Assembly (NCBI GenBank): GCA_011524755.1
Contig: WTJR01000040.1
Coordinates: 4,594-9,841 of the forward strand
Origin: Halieaceae bacterium
GTDB lineage: Bacteria; Pseudomonadota; Gammaproteobacteria; Pseudomonadales; Halieaceae
Length of the DNA stretch: 5,248 bases
Reading direction: 5' to 3'
Shown: positions 1 through 5,248 of the stretch, one piece after another
Layout: the number at the start of each line of letters is the position of its first letter
Position numbering within the stretch: the stretch's first letter is position 1
The notes under the pieces: model-generated
Database searches by the model: none
Told to the model about the DNA's origin: nothing
Seen by the model: only the letters and a program-made list of their open reading frames with translations
Program-made: the position numbers and the translations under genes

Positions 1-744
1 ACAGCGCTTGCTGTCGGCCAAAATAATCTCGTCATAGCGACGGGCGATGTCGTTTGCCTTCTGTGTGCTTGAGGGCTCAAAAGGCCGACCCCAGTCGGTC
101 TCCGGGCTTTCCCAATGTCCTGTCGGTCCCCACTCGGTTATTTGGTAGGGGCCGTCGTATCCCGCCTTCTCCAGAATTTCTGGCAGGTGGTCTATCTCGC
201 CGTAGATTTGGAACGATAAAAAGTCGAGCGAGGGCGCCCGCTTGGCAATAGCCGTCACGGTGGGCTCATCGATGCCTGCAAGCATGGTGGTGACAGGATG
301 ATCAGGGTCGACCTGTTTGATGCGAACGGCCAGATCCTCCATTGCATCCCAGACGCTGTCATTTTTGGCGCGCAAATTCAGCTCGTTGCCCAGTCCCCAC
401 ATGAGTAGCGCCGGGTGATCTTTCAGCCGAATCACATCGCGCATCATCGCCTCATTTTGAGCGAGTGCTGCGGCCTGATCTGAGTAATCGAATCCATGCC
501 GTTCGCGCGCAATGTCGAGTCCCATGCAGACCTTTAAGCCCAGCGCCTCTGCTTCATCCAGAATGTCGATCGCATCGCGCTCGCCATTGGCTACGCGCCA
601 GGTTCGAAAGGCGTTTCCGCCGGCCTCTGCCAATGATTTCAGGTGCCCGAACTCCAGCCCCGCTCCTTTGATAAAGAAGGGCTCTCCGTCAACGGTTAGT
701 TGATAACCATCCGCCTTGTCGCCGAGGAGTTGTACCTTTGCCAT
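1..744 (-). CDS. GH2-like TIM-barrel glycoside hydrolase, N-terminal part (C-terminus beyond the left edge)
   Basis: An open frame of 248 codons runs from the ATG at 744-742 to base 1 without a stop, so the gene is cut by the window. The protein begins almost directly with the (beta/alpha)8 barrel of clan GH-A: residues 17-30 (TVDGEPFFIKGAGL) resemble the first strand of GH2 barrels. The motif HPALLMWGLGNELN (110-123) supplies the expected acid/base Glu121, and QITEWGPTG (201-209) supplies the expected nucleophile Glu204. The 83-residue spacing is normal for GH2. Tyr181 in SFQIYG fits the strand-6 position. The N-terminal sugar-binding and immunoglobulin-like domains of typical beta-galactosidases and beta-glucuronidases are absent, and no signal peptide is seen, which suggests a cytoplasmic enzyme. 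The start is chosen because an in-frame TAA lies eight codons upstream with no other start between; the ribosome site is weak. The substrate (beta-galactoside, glucuronide, glucan) cannot be told. Another clan GH-A family is possible. Confidence 0.85.
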   Translation of the reverse strand, partial: MAKVQLLGDKADGYQLTVDGEPFFIKGAGLEFGHLKSLAEAGGNAFRTWRVANGERDAIDILDEAEALGLKVCMGLDIARERHGFDYSDQAAALAQNEAMMRDVIRLKDHPALLMWGLGNELNLRAKNDSVWDAMEDLAVRIKQVDPDHPVTTMLAGIDEPTVTAIAKRAPSLDFLSFQIYGEIDHLPEILEKAGYDGPYQITEWGPTGHWESPETDWGRPFEPSSTQKANDIARRYDEIILADSKRC

Positions 745-989
745 GGTCGTTCGTATGTAACTCTTTTATTGAGATTTTTTACGAATTTCAGGATATCAAC
801 CGGTAGAAAAGCCGGTAGACCAAAGCAGGCCAAATGGGACTGAGATGAGACTAATGGGGAAGCCGCCAGCACAATGTGACGACTGTTGTAGGCAGCCCCA
901 AATAGTGAGCCAAGAACTCAGCCTTTAGGTGTGGCTAGGCGTTCAGTTCTGGGAGCGATATGAATGCGCTTGGAGCAACCATTTTTGGT
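745..989. other. Intergenic gap between acylase 3' end and glycosidase start
   Basis: About 245 bases without a credible gene. It must hold the 3' end of the acylase transcript and probably the promoter of the glycosidase. Possible hairpin arms are AGAACT at 913-918 with AGTTCT at 945-950, enclosing AGCC/GGCT, but the stem is asymmetric and no T-run follows on the minus strand. AACCA/TGGTT at 977-990 forms a 5-bp stem around four bases, touching the acylase stop; it is too short to call a terminator. I found no good -35/-10 pair. Confidence 0.6.
800..819. repeat. Tandem 8-bp direct repeat CCGGTAGA upstream of the glycosidase
   Basis: CCGGTAGA occurs at 800-807 and again at 812-819, a period of 12 bp, lying 56-75 bp upstream of the glycosidase start codon. 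The position suits an operator or activator site for that gene, but the repeat is short and could be chance. No regulator gene is visible in the window to pair with it. Confidence 0.3.
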
Positions 990-3107
990 TCAATCGGAGC
1001 GAACGGTGTATTGCTTTGTTATCCGTCCGCGGCGACTGTCCGCGGTGAATAAGGGCTCGTGGAGGATCTCGTTGGTGTAGTCCTCAGCTTGGTCTAGATA
1101 GTGCGGTGACGCTGGGTCGGTCATGTCATTTCCATATTGATGCGTGCCGAGTACTTTTTGCTCACCATCAGGCATCCATCGGATGAAGTAGTAGAGTCCA
1201 TCCCCAGCAACTGCCGTCAGATGGTCGTCTCCATCAAGCCGTCGAGAATAGATCGCGCGCAACGTGTCAGGACCTCCGGCAACTGGCCAGTGTGTCCCAT
1301 CTCTACCATGTCGATTGACATCACCCCAGCGCGGATCAAGACGACCGCCAATCTCTAAGGTTTGATCAATACAGCCGTCAAGAATTGCTTGTGCCTCGGG
1401 GTTACTAGTGCCGCCGCTCTCAGCTTGCCACTCGGCGGCAAGGACGCAGACACCGAGTGCAGCGCCGCGATTTTCTTTGTCAGTCCCAAGATCCCAGCTC
1501 TCGAGAATCTCGATTGCACGGCTCACTGTGTCGCTCGCCCTTGGGAGTGCGATCACTTCGCTTAAAAACGCGATGCCTCTGTAGTTCACCGAATAGCGGT
1601 TGTCGTGCTTCAGCTCCCAAGCCTCATCAAAAGAAATCTGTTCAAAGTCAGCAAACAGTTCCAGTCCGCGGGTTGCGCGGTTGGTCATCCGTGTCTGCCA
1701 TCCACCGTCAGCAGGTACTGCGCTTGGCTGTGGGTTGTCCTCTGGCTCGGTGATGTTGAAAGGCGTCTGGTTGGCACTGTGCACAAAGCCAGACTCAGGA
1801 TTAGTCACCTGAGGCAGCGCTGAGGTGGGATGGTAACGCTGCCAGATGAGATCTGAGCGATCGCCTGGCAGGTACTGCTGCCAATTCCAGCCCGGAGCTC
1901 TCACCGGTAGCTGTGCGTTGTGGATGAAGTGAATGTCACCGTGCCGATTGGCGTAGACAAAATTGAAGCTCTGTATGTGATTCAGAGCAACCGCCGCGCT
2001 CCATTCCTCGAAGTTCTTGGCCTTGTTCATAGCCAACCATTGCTCAACCTGTTTCATCTCATCGATGCCGGCGTAACGAATGGCATACACACCGTGCTCG
2101 GTCCTCAAGGCAGGGCCATGTACTGATCGGAGGACTTCCCGTTTGACCGACCAGGGAATAAAGCCCCAGAGTTTTAATTTAAGCTTTACCTCGCCCACCT
2201 CGAGATCACGCCACTCATCGTCGAGACGGTATTGGTTGGGGTTGTCGGGGTTCATCTTGAGCACATAAATGTCCACGAGATCAGGCTTGTTTACCGTAGC
2301 CCCCCATCCGTGTTCTTCCGTAAAACCGACGCCCATGGTCGGTGCGCCCGGAAACAGGCCACCCATGACATTGAGTCCTTCGCCTGACTCGATATGCGCC
2401 TCGTACCAGGCGACCGGCCCTGTCAGCGGCTGGTGGGAGTTGATAATGAGATAGGTTGATCCGTCCTCGGTTCGTGAAGGTGCAATGGCCGTCGCATTGG
2501 AGCCAATAGGGTCTTTAGGCTTGGGGTTGTAGGGCGCTTTGCTGACCGTGTTAGGCCGCTCGTCGCCAAAGAGTTCGAGCACGGGGCCGTCAAAACCGTA
2601 GAACAGCGGGTGCCTCAGCATGTGCCCCGCAATAATGTCCTTGCCCGTTATCGGCAACAGCTCAGGATGCTTCACTTCGGACGGGTTATCTCGAGTAAAG
2701 GCATTAAAGCCTTCAGCGAACGCCTCGACATAACGGCGAATCTCGGGCGACAGGACCCGCTCGTAGTCGCGATCAAGCGTTCCCCACAAGTCTAGCCATT
2801 TCACCAGATAGTCAGACTGCGCGCCTTCCTGACCCTCGTAGAGCCCTGCATTGCCCCGGAAAAAGGGTAGGCTACCTTCCATAATCGGCCATGAATCCTC
2901 TGCCTGGGCATAGGCCAAACCGAATGCGGCATCGGCATCTGTCTCGCCGTAAATGTGCGGAACGCCGTACTGATCTCGCTCAATACTGGCTTCGTGAGTC
3001 GCGCCAACAGCATGTTGTCCCCAGACCAGCAAGCAGATGAGGACTGTGAAGGCAGTGACGGTAGCGCCAAGAGAAGTAGAGCGTGCTGAGAGGGTGCGTA
3101 TATGCAT
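990..3107 (-). CDS. Secreted penicillin/AHL-acylase family Ntn hydrolase (complete)
   Basis: This 705-residue protein hydrolyses an amide bond between an acyl chain and an amine; the family includes penicillin, cephalosporin, aculeacin and acyl-homoserine-lactone acylases, so the substrate is open. Residues 1-36 form a signal peptide (basic start, hydrophobic core 15-29, likely cut after VGA at 36), placing it in the periplasm. The alpha chain covers roughly 37-185, then a spacer. Gly202-Ser203-Asn204 is the autoprocessing site, making Ser203 the beta-chain N-terminal nucleophile. Counted from it, His225 is beta-23, Val272 beta-70 and Asn446 beta-244, the positions known for catalytic and oxyanion residues in cephalosporin-type acylases. 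The C-terminal part HQYGNDMTDPASPHYLDQ (656-673) is the usual family ending. Length is normal, with no frameshift. The ATG at 3107 has a short GGAAC element 7 bases upstream. It is divergent from the hydroxylase gene and is followed after 245 bp by the glycosidase. Confidence 0.92.
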   Translation of the reverse strand: MHIRTLSARSTSLGATVTAFTVLICLLVWGQHAVGATHEASIERDQYGVPHIYGETDADAAFGLAYAQAEDSWPIMEGSLPFFRGNAGLYEGQEGAQSDYLVKWLDLWGTLDRDYERVLSPEIRRYVEAFAEGFNAFTRDNPSEVKHPELLPITGKDIIAGHMLRHPLFYGFDGPVLELFGDERPNTVSKAPYNPKPKDPIGSNATAIAPSRTEDGSTYLIINSHQPLTGPVAWYEAHIESGEGLNVMGGLFPGAPTMGVGFTEEHGWGATVNKPDLVDIYVLKMNPDNPNQYRLDDEWRDLEVGEVKLKLKLWGFIPWSVKREVLRSVHGPALRTEHGVYAIRYAGIDEMKQVEQWLAMNKAKNFEEWSAAVALNHIQSFNFVYANRHGDIHFIHNAQLPVRAPGWNWQQYLPGDRSDLIWQRYHPTSALPQVTNPESGFVHSANQTPFNITEPEDNPQPSAVPADGGWQTRMTNRATRGLELFADFEQISFDEAWELKHDNRYSVNYRGIAFLSEVIALPRASDTVSRAIEILESWDLGTDKENRGAALGVCVLAAEWQAESGGTSNPEAQAILDGCIDQTLEIGGRLDPRWGDVNRHGRDGTHWPVAGGPDTLRAIYSRRLDGDDHLTAVAGDGLYYFIRWMPDGEQKVLGTHQYGNDMTDPASPHYLDQAEDYTNEILHEPLFTADSRRGRITKQYTVRSD

Positions 3108-3281
3108 CGTTATTGTTCCGTGCCGTATTTAGGATTGGACTGCAGCGGGCCGCGCCACGTGTTATCCCACAATTAGCTGACGCTGTGTACCGGCGATCAG
3201 TATTCCTTATTTGCTCGCACCAAACGGCTTTGTCGAGGTTGTGACGTGGGGATTGCACACGGACAGGGTTATACTCGCATC
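3108..3281. promoter_or_regulatory. Divergent intergenic region, acylase / membrane hydroxylase
   Basis: These 174 bases separate two divergent start codons and must contain both promoters if neither gene is read from further away. For the plus-strand gene the best element is TATACT at 3270-3275. For the acylase, no -35/-10 pair stands out; A/T-rich steps on the minus strand near 3125-3132 (CCTAAATA) and 3161-3175 could serve as -10 regions. No strong inverted repeat was found. Confidence 0.45.
3270..3275 (+). promoter_or_regulatory. Possible -10 box (TATACT) set for a leaderless transcript
   Basis: TATACT matches five of six bases of the sigma-70 -10 consensus. It ends six bases before the ATG at 3282, so transcription would begin at or next to the start codon. 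No good -35 lies 16-18 bp upstream and there is no extended -10 TG. The lack of a well-placed Shine-Dalgarno before 3282 (the nearest, ACAGGG at 3263-3268, is 13 bases away) agrees with leaderless translation but does not prove it. Confidence 0.3.
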
Positions 3282-4490
3282 ATGGATCTTATTGCCTTAG
3301 CCGTACCGTTTTTCCTGCTTTCTATTGCCATCGAGTGGTCATGGGGACGCTGGTGCGGGCGAGATACGTACCGGCTGACGGATGCGGTGAGTAGTTTGAC
3401 GCTGGGTGGTCTGTCCCAAGCGCGCAGATTTGTGGCGTTGGGCGTGGGTGGCGCTGTCTACGCATGGCTAGCGTCCGTAACGCCTTTCACGACATGGACG
3501 ACTGAGGGCTGGCAAGCGTGGTTGATCGCTTTTGTGCTCTACGACCTTTGCTACTACTGCTCGCATCGTGCGGGCCACGAGGTGAAGCTTTTTTGGGCAG
3601 CGCACGTGGTTCATCACCAAAGTGAGGACTACAACCTCTCGACTGCGCTGCGTCAGACAAGCTCCGGGTTCCTCTTTGGTTGGATTTTTTACACGCCTTT
3701 GTTCTTTATCGGCGTCCCGGCGGAGATGATGGTGACGGTGGGCGCACTTAATCTGATTTATCAGTTTTGGGTGCATACCGAGCACGTTGGCGAGCTTGGT
3801 TGGTTCGAATACGTGTTTGTTTCTCCATCAAATCACCGCGTGCATCACGCGAGGAACGCTTGCTACCTAGACCGCAATTACGGCGGCGTATTCATCGTTT
3901 GGGACCGATTGTTTGGTTCCTATCAACGAGAGTTACCGTCTGAGCCTTGCGTGTATGGCATAACCAAGCCCATTCGATCTTGGTCTCCTCTGGAAGCGTG
4001 GCTTCACGTCTACAGAGATATGGCCAGCGATATGTGGCGAACCCGCAGTTGGTACGATCGCTTGCGGGTGCCTTTCTCGCACCCCGCTTGGCAGCCCTCG
4101 GATCTGGTAGCAGCCGCGGAACCGGTCACTGGTGAATCTTTCGAAAAGTATGATCCGCAGGTGTCTCGAGTTCGGAAGATGAGCGGGACCATCAATTTGA
4201 TCTTGATAACGCTGCTATTGGTGGCGGCACAGCAAAGCCAACTTCTGCAAGGCTACGAAGCCTATGCGTGGGTGATGATGCTATGGCTAGGTGTTTCGAA
4301 TGCGGCTTTGCTGAGTAATTATGACTCTGCCTGGTTCAGAGTGCAGGACGTATTGAAGCTACTTGTCCTTTGTGCACTGGCCGCACAGCTGTCGGCAGCA
4401 ACGGCACTGGTCATCATCCCGTTGGCCCTGATGGGAACGGTCTGGCAGTGGTTTGAAAGGGAAGCAGAGGTGGCGAGCGCCACCTCTTAG
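3282..4490 (+). CDS. Fatty acid hydroxylase / sterol desaturase superfamily membrane enzyme, alkylglycerol-monooxygenase-like
   Basis: A 402-residue integral membrane di-iron oxygenase. The histidine clusters are complete: HRAGH (95-99), HVVHH (108-112), HTEH (165-168) and HRVHH (185-189). The stretch from YYCSHRAGH to EDYNLSTALRQ (91-125) closely resembles alkylglycerol monooxygenase (AGMO/TMEM195), which hydroxylates the O-alkyl carbon of ether lipids and uses tetrahydrobiopterin in animals; C-5 sterol desaturases and other lipid hydroxylases are relatives. Hydrophobic segments lie near 4-20, 48-68, 77-93, 128-163 and, C-terminally, 303-317, 326-345, 354-370 and 372-388, so the catalytic core is followed by an extra four-segment block, as in AGMO. 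The ATG at 3282 is preferred over the in-frame GTG at 3246 because the first membrane segment begins right after it and the 12 extra residues (MGIAHGQGYTRI) are polar and not family-like. The gene is divergent from the acylase and convergent with the cytochrome. The true substrate is unknown. Confidence 0.9.
   Translation: MDLIALAVPFFLLSIAIEWSWGRWCGRDTYRLTDAVSSLTLGGLSQARRFVALGVGGAVYAWLASVTPFTTWTTEGWQAWLIAFVLYDLCYYCSHRAGHEVKLFWAAHVVHHQSEDYNLSTALRQTSSGFLFGWIFYTPLFFIGVPAEMMVTVGALNLIYQFWVHTEHVGELGWFEYVFVSPSNHRVHHARNACYLDRNYGGVFIVWDRLFGSYQRELPSEPCVYGITKPIRSWSPLEAWLHVYRDMASDMWRTRSWYDRLRVPFSHPAWQPSDLVAAAEPVTGESFEKYDPQVSRVRKMSGTINLILITLLLVAAQQSQLLQGYEAYAWVMMLWLGVSNAALLSNYDSAWFRVQDVLKLLVLCALAAQLSAATALVIIPLALMGTVWQWFEREAEVASATS
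4466..4487. terminator. Hairpin terminator overlapping the hydroxylase 3' end, probably bidirectional
   Basis: AGAGGTGGCG (4466-4475) is the exact reverse complement of CGCCACCTCT (4478-4487), with AG between; in practice this is a 9-bp GC-rich stem with a GAGC tetraloop. It encodes the last residues of the hydroxylase and abuts its TAG at 4488-4490. Downstream on the plus strand is TAGATAATTTCTT, a moderate T-rich tail. On the minus strand, where it lies 12 bases past the cytochrome stop, GCTTCCCTTTC follows. The two convergent stops are only 8 bases apart, so one shared hairpin makes sense. The T-tracts are imperfect, so strength is uncertain. Confidence 0.75.
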
Positions 4491-4498
4491 ATAATTTC

Positions 4499-4936
4499 TT
4501 ACAGAGTACCGATGTACGCTGCGATATTGCCGATGTCGTCGTCGGTCATTGGTTTGGCAACAGGCCACATCATTGCTGACTGGGCGCCTCGTGGCTCGCC
4601 TGCACGGTAGCCAGTCAGCTTGTCTGCGATGTCGCTAACCGCTTGGCCTGCGAGTTTGGGCCCAATACCACCCTCACCGTTTCCGCCGTGACAGGCGATG
4701 CACTGGCCGTAGTAAGTCTCGCCAAGTGCTTCGGGTGAAGCTGCTGCAAGCGCTTCCTGCTTCACGCGCTCAATATCGGCAATGCTTCCGCCATTTTCTG
4801 CCTTCCATGCTTCATAGCACTCGCCAACACAGACGTTGCGGTTACCAGTCCAAGACTCGTCATTGTTTGTCGTGCCGAACCAGATAATGACGGTAACAGC
4901 GATCGTGAAAGCTGCGACGATGACATTCGTATTCAT
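4499..4936 (-). CDS. Membrane-anchored class I cytochrome c (c553/c5-like)
   Basis: A 145-residue monohaem electron carrier. An uncleaved signal anchor (hydrophobic 5-20, no clear AxA cut site) should hold it on the periplasmic face of the inner membrane. A polar linker with a helical acidic/basic part (52-66) leads to the haem domain from about 70. CIACH (79-83) binds haem, with His83 as the axial ligand; GIGPKLAGQ (90-98) is the usual loop after it. Met122 or Met123 in SAMMWPVAKPM is the likely sixth ligand, followed by the C-terminal helix TDDDIGNIAAYI (131-142). A CX3C pair (Cys36, Cys40, in VCVGECYEAWKAENG) is not a haem motif and may form a disulphide or metal site. The ATG at 4936 follows a strong GGGGGA ribosome site five bases upstream. 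It ends 8 bases from the convergent hydroxylase stop. Redox partners (oxidase, dehydrogenase) are not in the window, and a link to the hydroxylase is not shown. Confidence 0.93.
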   Translation of the reverse strand: MNTNVIVAAFTIAVTVIIWFGTTNNDESWTGNRNVCVGECYEAWKAENGGSIADIERVKQEALAAASPEALGETYYGQCIACHGGNGEGGIGPKLAGQAVSDIADKLTGYRAGEPRGAQSAMMWPVAKPMTDDDIGNIAAYIGTL

Positions 4937-4941
4937 TGATT

Positions 4942-4947
4942 TCCCCC
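4942..4947 (-). promoter_or_regulatory. Shine-Dalgarno for the cytochrome c gene
   Basis: On the minus strand GGGGGA is followed by AATCA and then ATG, a spacing of five bases. It fixes the start at 4936. Confidence 0.75.
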
Positions 4948-4979
4948 GGGTAAAAACGCTGACTCTTCGGTCGGCGCGA

Positions 4980-5009
4980 ATGATAAGGCCTTTGTCCAGT
5001 CGATGTAAG
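4980..5009 (-). promoter_or_regulatory. Candidate sigma-70 promoter for cytochrome c
   Basis: Read on the minus strand, CTTACA (5009-5004) stands 18 bases before TATCAT (4985-4980). TATCAT matches five of six -10 bases and CTTACA four of six -35 bases. It would start transcription near 4973, giving a leader of roughly 37 bases, long enough to include the ribosome site. The match is moderate and other promoters are possible. Confidence 0.35.
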
Positions 5010-5111
5010 TACGATCAGCATCAAGCTGGAAATTTCACCGTAATTAAGGTTATTGGCCGCACGGATGTACGCATGTTCGTGATGTGACCAGAGGTAAATA
5101 GCTGTAGGACG

Positions 5112-5123
5112 ATGCTCGAGCAT
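5112..5123. promoter_or_regulatory. 12-bp perfect palindrome ATGCTCGAGCAT, candidate operator
   Basis: ATGCTC (5112-5117) is followed at once by its reverse complement GAGCAT (5118-5123). Its inner/right part TCGAGCAT recurs at 5161-5168, 45 bp away and about 38 bp before the possible GTG start at 5206. Placement between divergent genes suits a dimeric repressor or activator site. A 12-bp palindrome can arise by chance, and no cognate regulator is recognised here. Confidence 0.35.
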
Positions 5124-5160
5124 GGTAAGTAAAAACGATTACGCCCATACTGCGTCACCG

Positions 5161-5168
5161 TCGAGCAT
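5161..5168. repeat. Second copy of TCGAGCAT (palindrome half-site)
   Basis: An exact 8-bp repeat of bases 5116-5123, in the same orientation, with start-to-start distance 45 bp. It may be a secondary or half operator site for the right-hand gene; the match is short. Confidence 0.3.
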
Positions 5169-5205
5169 TAGCCTCGGTCAACACTTTTAGAGGGGAACTA
5201 CACTC

Positions 5206-5248
5206 GTGAAAGCTGCTTACACCGGACAAATAAAAGTCCGTTTTGCCG
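5206..5248 (+). CDS. Possible start of a gene with a GTG codon, truncated by the right edge
   Basis: A GTG at 5206-5208 opens a frame with no stop to the window end, reading MKAAYTGQIKVRFA in 14 complete codons. GAGGGG at 5190-5195 is a good Shine-Dalgarno core, 10 bases upstream, slightly far. No family can be recognised from so few residues. The frame overlaps a small hairpin followed by TTTT (5223-5244), which makes the call less certain. If real, it is divergent from the cytochrome gene and would be controlled from the 4937-5205 region. Confidence 0.45.
   Translation, partial: MKAAYTGQIKVRFA
5223..5244 (+). terminator. Small hairpin followed by TTTT inside the putative GTG-started gene
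   Basis: CGGAC (5223-5227) pairs with GTCCG (5236-5240) around the A-rich loop AAATAAAA, and TTTT follows at 5241-5244. The form resembles a weak intrinsic terminator or attenuator, but a 5-bp stem is at the lower limit and it could be chance within coding sequence. Confidence 0.2.

Noticed and set aside
54..703. Plus-strand frames of 63-68 codons across the left region
   Set aside because: They are antisense to the glycosidase frame, which contains clear catalytic motifs on the minus strand.
913..950. Stem AGAACT/AGTTCT as a terminator for the acylase
   Set aside because: The inner pairing is offset by an eight-base bulge and no T-run follows on the minus strand.
1137..2454. Several plus-strand open frames of 60-98 codons opposite the acylase gene
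   Set aside because: They lie antisense to a long, well-supported gene, have no family-like motifs and are typical shadow frames.
3161..3174. AATTGTGGGATAAC on the minus strand, resembling part of the lac operator
   Set aside because: It lacks the central bases and the symmetry of the real operator, and there is no LacI-type gene or reason for one; most likely chance.
4860..5123. An 87-codon minus-strand frame and an 83-codon plus-strand frame (4836-5087) around the cytochrome start
   Set aside because: Both overlap the cytochrome gene 5' end and its regulatory region, have unlikely composition and no recognisable motif.
5206..5248. Glutamyl-tRNA synthetase start, because of the IKVRFA residues
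   Set aside because: The family continues RFAPSPTG; here the codon after RFA begins with G and so cannot be proline.

Overview
The window carries four well-supported protein genes plus the probable first codons of a fifth. The mix is a penicillin-acylase-type Ntn hydrolase with a signal peptide, an alkylglycerol-monooxygenase-like membrane hydroxylase, a membrane-anchored class I cytochrome c and a GH2-type glycosidase, at moderate GC content and with Shine-Dalgarno-type starts. This suggests a Gram-negative, respiring bacterium. A marine gammaproteobacterium of the Halieaceae/OM60 kind would fit, but that is an impression from gene content and not a proof.

Layout from left to right: (1) 1-744, minus strand, the N-terminal 248 residues of a GH2-like TIM-barrel glycoside hydrolase that runs off the left edge; (2) 745-989, a non-coding gap with a short direct repeat and no convincing terminator; (3) 990-3107, minus strand, a complete secreted acylase with an intact autoprocessing/catalytic serine motif; (4) 3108-3281, a divergent intergenic region; (5) 3282-4490, plus strand, an integral-membrane di-iron hydroxylase with all three histidine clusters; (6) 4466-4487, a near-perfect hairpin that overlaps the end of the hydroxylase gene and probably ends transcription from both sides; (7) 4499-4936, minus strand, a small anchored cytochrome c; (8) 4937-5205, a divergent regulatory region with a 12-bp perfect palindrome and a further copy of its half; (9) 5206 onward, a possible GTG-started gene cut by the right edge.

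No CRISPR array, tRNA, rRNA, insertion sequence or phage gene is visible. The genes do not form one obvious pathway: directions alternate, and only the acylase and glycosidase are co-directional, 245 bp apart. The most plausible functional pairing is the divergent acylase and ether-lipid-type hydroxylase, both of which could act on acylated or alkylated lipids, but this rests on family membership and adjacency only. I see no clear sign of a previously undescribed multi-gene system. The points most worth a second look are the acylase substrate, the bacterial AGMO-like enzyme, the extra cysteine pair in the cytochrome, and the palindrome before the right-hand gene.
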